Part shown: positions 1 to 5,542 of the stretch, piece by piece
Position numbering within the stretch: position 1 is the first letter of the stretch
Layout: every line of letters starts with the position of its first letter
From: a virus
Virus record (IMG/VR): IMGVR_UViG_3300042326_001109
Location: 1-20,185 of that record
DNA length: 20,185 nt
Direction: 5' to 3' (one strand)
Position numbers and translations under genes: made by a program
The notes under the pieces: generated by a model
Databases searched by the model: none
The model's input: only the letters and a program-made list of their open reading frames with translations
What the model was told of the DNA's origin: nothing

Positions 1-1
1 C

Positions 2-271
2 GATTGTATTGCTGAGTTCGATGGTGAGTTATCCGTAATTGATTTTAAAACATCCAAGAAGATTAAATCAAGTGCAGACATTGAAGATTATTATTGGCAA
101 ACGGCAGCATACGCTTTGATGTATGAAGAAATGATTGGCATACCTATAAATAACTTAGTTATTATTATGGCGGTTGAAGATGAACAGCCATTGATATTTA
201 AACAACAGACACAAGACCACATTCTTGGTTTGGTAAAAGCTATACAATTTTATAAGGACCAATACAAATGA
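2..271 (+). CDS. PD-(D/E)XK nuclease, C-terminal part (5' end outside window)
   Basis: The frame is open from the first complete codon and ends in TGA at 269-271, leaving 89 visible residues. The stretch GELSVIDFKTSKK gives the D-x-K half of a PD-(D/E)XK active site (Asp and Lys of DFK, on a beta strand). About 15 residues later comes YYWQTAAYALMYEE, a Q-x-x-x-Y helix of the kind that follows the active site in RecB/Cas4-like exonucleases. Phages of this type carry such an exonuclease among their DNA metabolism genes, and it probably acts in recombination or host-DNA breakdown. The stop overlaps the next start as ATGA, which suggests translational coupling. The N-terminal part with the first acidic residue is not visible, so the exact subfamily is open. 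Confidence 0.7.
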   Translation, partial: DCIAEFDGELSVIDFKTSKKIKSSADIEDYYWQTAAYALMYEEMIGIPINNLVIIMAVEDEQPLIFKQQTQDHILGLVKAIQFYKDQYK

Positions 272-552
272 CAACCGTGATGACATTTAAATTCCCAACT
301 TGGCCACCTGTTTTTTGGGATGTGCCTGAAAATTTTATTCAAACCAGAGATGAATATCTAACCACAAATAAAATAATTGATAATTATAAAGTTGAAAATG
401 AAAACCAAAAAACGGTAGTTTTTACTACAATTTTTAAAGATGCCGAAACTTTTGAAAAATGGAAATTAGAACCAGCTGTTGAATCGTTTTTTAATTACAG
501 AAACGACTATTGTAAAAATAATGGTATAGAAAAAACGGCAGAATTTTTTTAA
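268..552 (+). CDS. hypothetical protein, 94 residues
   Basis: The ATG overlaps the upstream nuclease stop by four bases (ATGA), and AAGGA at 254-258 is a well-spaced ribosome binding site. The protein is soluble in composition and rich in aromatic and acidic residues, with an N-terminal FPTWPPVFWDVP segment. I see no signal peptide, membrane segment or catalytic motif. The second half (VVFTTIFKDAETFEKWK) reads like a small alpha/beta dimer of ABM/ferredoxin type, but that is only an impression. Coupling to the nuclease suggests shared expression; the function is unknown. Confidence 0.7.
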   Translation: MTTVMTFKFPTWPPVFWDVPENFIQTRDEYLTTNKIIDNYKVENENQKTVVFTTIFKDAETFEKWKLEPAVESFFNYRNDYCKNNGIEKTAEFF

Positions 553-601
553 AACTAATTACACACATAATTATAATGACCAAAAATGGTAATTCTCTAA
601 G

Positions 602-609
602 TATAAATA
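602..609 (+). promoter_or_regulatory. T4-type late promoter octamer TATAAATA
   Basis: An exact TATAAATA, the consensus -10 element of T4 late promoters, lies in the noncoding gap between the 94-residue gene and the small membrane protein. By T4 geometry the start of transcription would be about 615, giving a leader of roughly 28 bases before the ATG at 643. No -35 element is expected for this promoter class. Confidence 0.65.
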
Positions 610-642
610 CTAATAGTACAAACACTAATACGAAAGAAAAAA

Positions 643-762
643 ATGAGTAAAGATAACTTCGAAAACTATTCGGAAGAAAAAATTGAACAGAGATTAGGTA
701 CATTGATAGTACTTGCAGCCGGTTTGACCGTTTTGTTTACGGTATTTTACCTGTTCGGTTAA
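643..762 (+). CDS. small single-pass membrane protein, 39 residues
   Basis: This short frame starts at ATG 643 and ends in TAA at 760-762. The product has a charged N-terminal half (MSKDNFENYSEEKIEQR) followed by one long hydrophobic stretch at residues 19-38 (LGTLIVLAAGLTVLFTVFYLF), which is a convincing membrane helix. The purine-rich GAAAGAAAAA just upstream may serve as a weak ribosome binding site. An exact late promoter octamer lies 34 bases upstream. Size and topology fit a phage membrane effector such as a holin- or spanin-like partner of the hydrolase downstream at 1254, but no family is recognised and this role is a guess. Confidence 0.6.
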   Translation: MSKDNFENYSEEKIEQRLGTLIVLAAGLTVLFTVFYLFG

Positions 763-800
763 TTACCAGTTTCACATTGTAAGATAATTGCAGCAACCGC

Positions 801-829
801 TTGACATTTATGTTGGATTAGTATACACT
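801..829 (+). promoter_or_regulatory. probable sigma70-type promoter
   Basis: A perfect TTGACA (801-806) is followed after 17 bases by TACACT (824-829), which matches four of six bases of TATAAT including the key first TA and last T. The next gene starts at 919. A late-type CATAAATA lies only 23 bases further on, so this gene may be served at two times. Confidence 0.5.
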
Positions 830-851
830 CCAAGAATGTAGATTAACTCTG

Positions 852-859
852 CATAAATA
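852..859 (+). promoter_or_regulatory. late promoter variant CATAAATA
   Basis: One mismatch to TATAAATA. The same CATAAATA variant sits upstream of gp48 at 10338. The predicted start of transcription is about 865, giving a leader of about 54 bases. Confidence 0.5.
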
Positions 860-862
860 AAG

Positions 863-888
863 TACCAGCAACACACAAACCGCTGGTA
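863..888 (+). other. inverted repeat / leader hairpin
   Basis: TACCAGC (863-869) pairs with GCTGGTA (882-888) around a 12-base loop. It begins three bases after the CATAAATA octamer, so the late transcript would start inside its 5' arm. No U-tract follows, so it is not a terminator. Confidence 0.5.
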
Positions 889-918
889 ATACACATAAAC
901 ACACACAAGGAGAAGTAA

Positions 919-1197
919 ATGAGTATGACACCTTATGAGATTCGGCTAGAACTCTTAAAAATGGCCAAAGAAATGCTCACCGATGACTATTATGGCAAGC
1001 GTGAAGTTATTTCAAACGAGTGGACAACCAAGGTAGAAGAATCCAAGATTAACGGAACTCCTTCACCACAACATCCAGGTTTTCCACCATTTCCCTCCGA
1101 AGAAGAAATCATTAAAAAAGCAGAGATGCTCAATGGTTTCGTTTCTCAAACCACTCCACAACCTGAAGTAAAAATTACAAAGAAAACGAATTCGTAA
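919..1197 (+). CDS. conserved-type small hypothetical protein, 92 residues
   Basis: The ATG is preceded by a strong AAGGAGAAG ribosome binding site. The N-terminal half (MTPYEIRLELLKMAKEML) looks helical. It is followed by an Asn/Pro-rich middle with GFPPFPSEEEIIKKAEMLNGFVS, then a charged tail. The pattern resembles small proteins of unknown function that recur in aquatic T4-like phages, but I cannot name a function. It has its own promoters (sigma70-like at 801, late-type at 852) and a leader hairpin. This suggests it heads the transcript that continues into the hydrolase, gp33 and gp59. Confidence 0.75.
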   Translation: MSMTPYEIRLELLKMAKEMLTDDYYGKREVISNEWTTKVEESKINGTPSPQHPGFPPFPSEEEIIKKAEMLNGFVSQTTPQPEVKITKKTNS

Positions 1198-1206
1198 TTG
1201 GAGAAA

Positions 1207-1234
1207 TCTGGCCGCCTGATGTTTGGTGGCCAGA
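1207..1234 (+). other. strong hairpin upstream of the hydrolase gene
   Basis: TCTGGCCGCC (1207-1216) pairs with GGTGGCCAGA (1225-1234) as ten pairs with one G-U and an eight-base loop. It lies just before the ribosome binding site (AAGGAAGAAAG) of the gene at 1254. There is no U-run after it on either strand, so it is more likely an RNA stability, processing or translational element than a terminator. Confidence 0.55.
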
Positions 1235-1253
1235 ACATCAAAAAGGAAGAAAG

Positions 1254-1796
1254 ATGTATTTCAACAAAAAAGTAACTAATAAATTTTTAATTGCAACCTC
1301 AGTAATATTAATTGCGGTTAATCTATTCGTGCCTGTAGCAAAAGCTCAGGTAGAAAAACAAACAATGAAAGTTGCCAGTCAACATTTCAATAATGAAATT
1401 CAATGTTTAGCTGAAAACATTTATTATGAATCTGCTGGTGAATCATTTGAAGGTAAATTGGCAGTTGCACAAGTAACACTCAATCGTGTAAACTCTGGCA
1501 AATTTCCAAACACCGTTTGTGGTGTAGTAAAACAGAAAGATGTAATCAATGGTAAAATGATTTGCCAATTCTCTTGGTTCTGTGGCCATGTATACTCGAT
1601 GGTTCGTAACCCATATCAATGGGAAGAATCGGTACTTGTTGCAAAGAAAGCCTTGACAAGTGAAGTTGCTCATGTTACACTCCATAAAGAGAAAGCAATG
1701 TTTTATCATGCCAATTATGTAAAGCCTAATTGGAATTTACCAAGAATCACACAGATTGGTAATCACATTTTTTATAAAGAGAGAAGTAAAATATAA
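1254..1796 (+). CDS. SleB-family cell wall hydrolase with signal peptide
   Basis: The 180-residue product has a classical signal peptide: positive MYFNKKVTNKF, hydrophobic residues 11-28, and a likely cleavage after VAKA (residue 31). Residues about 50-155 match the SleB/Hydrolase_2 pattern: CLAENIYYESAGE (acidic residues E54, E59, E63), then AVAQVTLNRVNSGKFPNTVCGVV, QFSW, and a closing FYHANYVKPNW. This family cuts peptidoglycan glycan strands, usually as lytic transglycosylases in spore germination and phage lysis. Export through the Sec system would let it act as a lysis enzyme without a large-pore holin. The start is supported by AAGGAAGAAAG six to ten bases upstream and by the signal peptide. 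The frame is open upstream to 1167 but lacks another start codon. Confidence 0.85.
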   Translation: MYFNKKVTNKFLIATSVILIAVNLFVPVAKAQVEKQTMKVASQHFNNEIQCLAENIYYESAGESFEGKLAVAQVTLNRVNSGKFPNTVCGVVKQKDVINGKMICQFSWFCGHVYSMVRNPYQWEESVLVAKKALTSEVAHVTLHKEKAMFYHANYVKPNWNLPRITQIGNHIFYKERSKI

Positions 1797-1797
1797 T

Positions 1798-2019
1798 ATG
1801 CCAACAAAAAGTGAGATTAAAGATTTTAGTATGATGATTGAAGAATTGGCATCCAAATTGAGATGTAATCACATGGATGCCATTCTACAACATTGCAAAG
1901 AAAAAGGATTAGAAGTTGAAGTGGCATCTACATTAATTTCTTCCGCACTCAAAGCAAAAATTCGTGAAGAAGCACAAGAATTAAATTTGATTAAAAAGAG
2001 TTCAAAACTCCCTCTATAA
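1798..2019 (+). CDS. 33: gp33-like late promoter transcription coactivator
   Basis: I choose ATG 1798, one base after the hydrolase stop, over an upstream in-frame ATG at 1756 that would overlap the hydrolase by 41 bases. The 73-residue product is helical. Its pattern MDAILQHCKEKGLEVEVAS, then LKAKIREEAQELNLIKK, ending SKLPL, follows the C-terminal half of T4 gp33 (LEATTAFLEENSIPE, then IIEKIQSEAIDENLL, with a hydrophobic C-terminal clamp-binding tail). gp33 bridges host RNA polymerase and the sliding clamp at late promoters. The neighbour is gp59, as in T4, and TATAAATA promoters occur in this window, which both support the call. It is shorter than T4 gp33 (112 residues), lacking the N-terminal extension. 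Confidence 0.65.
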   Translation: MPTKSEIKDFSMMIEELASKLRCNHMDAILQHCKEKGLEVEVASTLISSALKAKIREEAQELNLIKKSSKLPL

Positions 2020-2025
2020 TTTGTT

Positions 2026-2646
2026 ATGACAGAAAATTCAGGTTTTGCCGCATATGCATTATGGAATGCCTTGAAGTTGCATTTTACTTCCGAATCTTAC
2101 GATTACTTTAAGTATAACGGAAAAACAAATGTATCTAAACAGACATTCACCATCAACAAATCAAAATACCAATTCTATAAATTATCCCGTAAATACGATA
2201 TAGAAGAATTAAAAAACTTCTATATTGCCAACTTTATCCAAGGTAAAGGTGATTGGGTGGGCGACTTACTTCAGGATGGTGATGAGAACTATACCAAGTG
2301 GCAAAAAACCCAACAGAGCTTGACATATACCTTTGAGAATGATATAATGTATATGTTTGATAGTGTTGATGGTGCTGAGTTCTGGCATATTGATGATTAC
2401 TTTAAACCAATCGATGGTGGTTGGCCAATGTTAATTACCAAAATGATGCACGATAAGATTTCATTGGAAACAGTTTGTATCCTAGTTGATATACTTGGTT
2501 GTATGCCAAAATGGGAAAAACAAATCACCGAAGATATTATTTGGCCAACACACCGAAGAATTATAAAGAAATATACACCGTTTATACAATACGATAAAGA
2601 AAAGTTTACGAAGTTTTTAAAAGAAAAGATTAAAGAATATGCATAA
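2026..2646 (+). CDS. 59: gp59-like replicative helicase loader
   Basis: The 206-residue product is close to the 217 residues of T4 gp59. It shares the general pattern: an N-terminal helical region with YDYFKYNGK, then KYQFYKLSRKYDIEELKNFYIANFIQ, WVGD, a central FENDI, and a helical C-terminal half ending in basic residues. gp59 loads the gp41 helicase onto gp32-coated single-stranded DNA at forks and recombination intermediates. Its position between gp33 and gp32 fits the T4 gene cluster. The last eight bases overlap the HAD gene (ATGCATAA), so translation is coupled. Confidence 0.85.
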   Translation: MTENSGFAAYALWNALKLHFTSESYDYFKYNGKTNVSKQTFTINKSKYQFYKLSRKYDIEELKNFYIANFIQGKGDWVGDLLQDGDENYTKWQKTQQSLTYTFENDIMYMFDSVDGAEFWHIDDYFKPIDGGWPMLITKMMHDKISLETVCILVDILGCMPKWEKQITEDIIWPTHRRIIKKYTPFIQYDKEKFTKFLKEKIKEYA

Positions 2647-3124
2647 GATTACCAAGATTTACTTGGACATGGATGGTGTGATTGCTGATTTCAATAAGCG
2701 ATACAAAGAATTGTATAAGATTGAACCAAAAGATGCAGACACATACAAAACATTTGATAAGTTTTTTACCATGTTCATTGCTGAAAGACAGTTTGCCAAA
2801 TTAGATTTAATGCCTGATGCTCTGATGCTAATTAACTACCTCAGGTCATTATCAATACCAACAGAGATTCTATCTTCAACATCATCCGAAAAGCGTGATG
2901 CAGAAATTAGAGAACAAAAAATTGATTGGTTGAATAAACACAACATTGAGTTTCCTGTTAATTTAGTACCAGGTAAAAGATTTAAGAGAGATTTCTCTAA
3001 TGAAAATTCACTATTGATTGATGATACTTCACAGAACATCGACCAATGGAGAGTAGAGGGTGGTATTGGTATACTTCATACTGATGCTATGACCACCATC
3101 GGTATTTTGAAAATGTATACTTGA
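2639..3124 (+). CDS. HAD-superfamily phosphatase, possibly a 5'(3')-deoxyribonucleotidase
   Basis: The 161-residue protein has the HAD motifs in order: motif I IYLDMDGV with nucleophile D10 and acid/base D12, motif II ILSST near residues 78-81, a Lys around 113-117 (PGKRFKRD) for motif III, and motif IV LLIDD with D128-D129. Length and motif spacing match the small phage and bacterial 5'-nucleotidase C-like group, which removes phosphate from (deoxy)nucleoside monophosphates. Substrate specificity cannot be read from the sequence. It overlaps gp59 by eight bases. The stop codon TGA at 3122-3124 lies inside the -35 hexamer of the gp32 promoter. Confidence 0.75.
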   Translation: MHKITKIYLDMDGVIADFNKRYKELYKIEPKDADTYKTFDKFFTMFIAERQFAKLDLMPDALMLINYLRSLSIPTEILSSTSSEKRDAEIREQKIDWLNKHNIEFPVNLVPGKRFKRDFSNENSLLIDDTSQNIDQWRVEGGIGILHTDAMTTIGILKMYT

Positions 3125-3149
3125 CATTGGATAAATATTCTTATATAAT
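3121..3149 (+). promoter_or_regulatory. consensus sigma70-type promoter of gp32
   Basis: TTGACA at 3121-3126 and TATAAT at 3144-3149 are both perfect hexamers, separated by the ideal 17 bases. The transcription start should be near 3156, giving a leader of about 58 bases. This is the strongest host-type promoter in the window and fits early expression of gp32. Confidence 0.85.
3130..3137 (+). promoter_or_regulatory. late promoter variant GATAAATA nested in the gp32 promoter
   Basis: GATAAATA matches the late octamer at seven of eight bases and sits in the spacer between the -35 and -10 hexamers of the early promoter. A start near 3143 would also lead into gp32. T4 gene 32 is also transcribed from more than one class of promoter. 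A chance match is possible in AT-rich DNA. Confidence 0.35.
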
Positions 3150-3165
3150 GAATAATGTGGACAAG

Positions 3166-3198
3166 CCGTTTTATACACCGTTAATAATCCGTTTATAC
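3166..3198 (+). promoter_or_regulatory. CCGTT repeats in the gp32 leader (candidate autogenous operator)
   Basis: Three copies of CCGTT followed by A/T-rich bases start at 3166, 3178 and 3189. The first and third extend to CCGTTTTATAC and CCGTTTATAC. They lie between the predicted transcript start and the AAGGAAG ribosome binding site (3201-3207). In T4, gp32 represses its own translation by cooperative binding to an unstructured leader. This repeated, weakly structured leader is a plausible counterpart, by inference. Confidence 0.4.
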
Positions 3199-3213
3199 GA
3201 AAGGAAGTAAATT

Positions 3214-4101
3214 ATGAGTTCATTTGCGAACCTCAAACGCCAATCTGGCAACCTCGATAAGTTATCTAAAGCAATCGAGGCACTCAATACCTCATCCGAG
3301 GGTAACGAAAAATCCGATAATTTCTGGCGACCAGAAGTAGACAAAGCTGGCAACGGCATGGCTACGATTCGTTTTCTACCAGCACCTGCTGTAGATGGCG
3401 ATGATGCATTACCATGGGTCAAAGTATTCTCACATGGATTTCAAGGTCCTGGTGGTTGGTTAATTGATAACTGTTTAACCACCAAAAATCAACAATGTCC
3501 TGTGTGTGAACACAATTCTGCATTGTGGAATTCTGGTATCGAAGCGAATAAAGATATTGTTCGTAAACAAAAACGTAAACTAAATTACATTGCCAACGTT
3601 TATATTGTGTCCGACCCAAAACATCCTGAGAATGAAGGTCAGGTTAAATTGTTTAAGTTTGGTAAGAAAATCTTTGATAAGATTACTGAAGCGATGAATC
3701 CTCAGTTTGAAGATGAAACAGCAGTCAATCCATTTGATTTATGGAAAGGTGCCAACTTCAAATTAAAGATTCGTAAGGTTGAAGGTTATCAGAACTATGA
3801 CAAGTCTGAATTTGAATCATCATCTCCATTGTTGAGTGATGATGATGAATTGGAAAAGATTTGGAAGTCAGAGTTCTCTTTGTCTGAGATGACTTCTGAT
3901 AAAGAATTCAAGTCATATGATGTTCTGAAACAACGCCTTGATAAAGTTCTAGGTCTCAATGGTGAAGCACCAAAGACAACCGTAGAACAAACCAAAGCGA
4001 AGAACTTTGACGCCAAAACTAAATCTAATGATTCTCCTTTTAAAGATGAATCGGAAGATGATGATATGGCATATTTCAGCAAGTTAGCTGAAGAAGATTA
4101 A
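3214..4101 (+). CDS. 32: gp32-like single-stranded DNA binding protein
   Basis: The protein has 295 residues (T4 gp32 has 301). Basic N-terminal LKRQSGN resembles the LAST motif used for cooperative binding. A zinc site H74-x12-C87-x7-C95-x2-C98 matches the T4 ligands His64, Cys77, Cys87 and Cys90, with only the middle spacing shorter. The core ends in an acidic tail (SEDDDMAYFSKLAEED) like that which recruits gp59 and other replication proteins. It coats single-stranded DNA in replication, recombination and repair. A perfect promoter and a good AAGGAAG site precede it, and an intrinsic terminator follows 24 bases after the stop, so it can be a single-gene transcript. Confidence 0.93.
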   Translation: MSSFANLKRQSGNLDKLSKAIEALNTSSEGNEKSDNFWRPEVDKAGNGMATIRFLPAPAVDGDDALPWVKVFSHGFQGPGGWLIDNCLTTKNQQCPVCEHNSALWNSGIEANKDIVRKQKRKLNYIANVYIVSDPKHPENEGQVKLFKFGKKIFDKITEAMNPQFEDETAVNPFDLWKGANFKLKIRKVEGYQNYDKSEFESSSPLLSDDDELEKIWKSEFSLSEMTSDKEFKSYDVLKQRLDKVLGLNGEAPKTTVEQTKAKNFDAKTKSNDSPFKDESEDDDMAYFSKLAEED

Positions 4102-4125
4102 TTCTTCTATATAAGAGTAACACGG

Positions 4126-4164
4126 CCACACCCTCTGTCGAAAGATACGGTGTGGTTTTCTTTT
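4126..4164 (+). terminator. intrinsic terminator after gp32
   Basis: CCACACC (4126-4132) pairs with GGTGTGG (4149-4155) and is followed directly by TTTTCTTTT (4156-4164). It stands between gp32 and the convergent minus-strand operon. Read on the minus strand, the hairpin is not followed by a T-run, so it should terminate mainly the plus-strand transcript. Confidence 0.85.
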
Positions 4165-4169
4165 GGTTA

Positions 4170-5540
4170 TTATACGACTCTGGTGCTGTATAATATCATT
4201 CTTTGAAATGTTTCTTCCATATTCCTTACTGAAGGAATCTCGGTAACACTTTGAGATGGTTGATTTTGTGCATTGATATTTGTTGTATTGATTGTTTCAT
4301 TAGCCGAAGTTGAATCCGTTGGTAAATTCATTTCTAAATTCTCATTAGTTGCTGGCATTACGGCTGCTGATGCAGGCGCCGAAGGCATTGGTGTGGCCGT
4401 GTCGGAAGATTCTGCTGAAGCCGTTGGTGTCGCTGTGGGTCCTGAATCAGCCTTTGGTGTCGCTGTGGGTCCTGAATCAGCCTTTGGTGTCGCTGTGGGT
4501 CCTGAATCAGCCTTTGGTGTCGCTGTGGGTCCTGAATCAGCCTTTGGTGTTGCTGATGTTGGTACCGTAGCCGGTTTGCCAAGTAACTTATCTCTTTCAA
4601 TTTTATAATCTTGAACTGCTCGTGCAGCTTCTGGACCTCTCTCTGCATATCCTTTTAATTGTGCATCATTTAATTTTTCACTTTCATTATAGTTCTTTTC
4701 AAAATTGGCAATTTCAGCTTTTGTTTTTTCATATTCAGGAAGTTTTCTAATACGGTCTTCCTCATCTTTAACACCGGCAAGGCCACCAACTGATTCTGCT
4801 TGTTTTAAGGCCAAATTAAAAGGTGAGTTTGGATCTTTATCGTAACTGGATTCATCAGTCAAAACTTTATACATGAAATAAGCAATACCAGCTGCAGCTG
4901 CTCCGCCTAATAAAACTCCACCAGCACCAGTAACAGCGGCTGTTGCTAAACTTCCCAATCCTCTAATTGCTAATTTACCAAGGTCTTTTAATCCAAACAT
5001 ATCCAAGATATTATCAAATATTGAAACATCTGGTTCTTCTTTCTTTGTTGCCGTTTCTTCTTTTGTTGTTTTATATTTTAAAGCCTCAAGCAATTCTTTA
5101 TGCCGTTGTTTAGCTTTTAATTCCCTTTCAAATATTTCTTCTTCTGTTGGTGATAGATTTTTAAGTGAGTGTCGAGAATCTTCTAACAAAAGATAAATCT
5201 CATTCAGCATCTCTAACATACCTTCTTCATTTTCACGAGTGGGTTTTATCTTTGATGCTGTATCCATTTTACCTTGTTTACCGGTAAAATATTTCATATC
5301 CTTTTCACTTCTACCCATCAATCTACCAACAAGAGCAGGAGCTAAATTTGAACCACCAGTCATAAATTTAGCAATGTTCATTGGATCAAACTTTTTCTTT
5401 AAGTTTGTCATTCTTGCTTGGCTGCCTTCTGAAACGGATTTAGAAATGGATTTACCAAAAGATTCTCCACCGACCATTTTCTCAGAGATTCTATCTGATA
5501 ATGTTTTTTTTCTTATTCTATCGGCTTGTTCGTAGTTCAT
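4170..5540 (-). CDS. tape-measure-like / tail hub structural protein 2
   Basis: This 456-residue protein shares its first 80 or so residues with the next gene upstream (ADRIRKK, FDPMNIAK, TGGSNLAPALVGRLMGR), so the two are paralogues in their N-terminal domain. It continues with charged helices (about 103-170) and an Ala/Gly-rich hydrophobic segment at 192-227 that could span a membrane. More charged helix follows at 255-320, then four perfect TPKADSGPTA repeats (331-370), a Ser/Thr/Ala/Pro-rich stretch and a low-complexity tail. Helix plus an internal hydrophobic segment downstream of a tail-chaperone pair is typical of tape measure proteins. T4 gp29 is 590 residues. ATG 5540 follows the upstream stop by two bases. 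The function is inferred from position and architecture, not from a named family. Confidence 0.5.
   Translation of the reverse strand: MNYEQADRIRKKTLSDRISEKMVGGESFGKSISKSVSEGSQARMTNLKKKFDPMNIAKFMTGGSNLAPALVGRLMGRSEKDMKYFTGKQGKMDTASKIKPTRENEEGMLEMLNEIYLLLEDSRHSLKNLSPTEEEIFERELKAKQRHKELLEALKYKTTKEETATKKEEPDVSIFDNILDMFGLKDLGKLAIRGLGSLATAAVTGAGGVLLGGAAAAGIAYFMYKVLTDESSYDKDPNSPFNLALKQAESVGGLAGVKDEEDRIRKLPEYEKTKAEIANFEKNYNESEKLNDAQLKGYAERGPEAARAVQDYKIERDKLLGKPATVPTSATPKADSGPTATPKADSGPTATPKADSGPTATPKADSGPTATPTASAESSDTATPMPSAPASAAVMPATNENLEMNLPTDSTSANETINTTNINAQNQPSQSVTEIPSVRNMEETFQRMILYSTRVV
4426..4545 (-). repeat. four perfect 30-bp tandem repeats (in-frame)
   Basis: A 30-base unit is repeated identically at 4426-4455, 4456-4485, 4486-4515 and 4516-4545, with a degenerate partial copy after it. 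Read on the minus strand each unit encodes ten residues (TPKADSGPTA). There are no spacers, so it is a coding minisatellite and not CRISPR. Confidence 0.95.
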
Positions 5541-5542
5541 TC

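Noticed and set aside
549-577. Possible sigma70 promoter with TATAAT at 572-577
   Set aside because: The -10 is perfect, but the matching -35 position is weak and overlaps the A/T-rich end of the upstream gene; such hexamers arise easily in AT-rich DNA.
576-650. 24-codon frame starting ATGACCAAAAATGG
   Set aside because: There is no RBS, the composition is low-complexity Asn/Thr, and it overlaps the late promoter and the start of the 39-residue membrane protein.
1207-1234. Intrinsic terminator before the hydrolase gene
   Set aside because: The stem is strong, but no U-run follows it on either strand.
1443-1709. Antisense frame within the hydrolase gene
   Set aside because: It is opposite a well-recognised SleB-family gene and has no RBS or protein-like features.
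1756-1797. Upstream in-frame ATG for the gp33-like gene
   Set aside because: It would overlap the hydrolase coding region by 41 bases. ATG 1798 directly after the stop fits the compact spacing of the cluster.
3795-4082. Antisense frame within gp32
   Set aside because: It is the complement of the acidic, Ser/Asp-rich end of gp32, a composition shadow.
4426-4545. CRISPR array
   Set aside because: The repeats are directly adjacent with no spacers and are in frame within a gene.
4273-4608. Long open frames on the plus strand across the 30-bp repeat array
   Set aside because: The repeat unit has no stop codon in several frames, so these are shadows of the minus-strand gene. They lack an RBS and any sensible protein character beyond the repeat.
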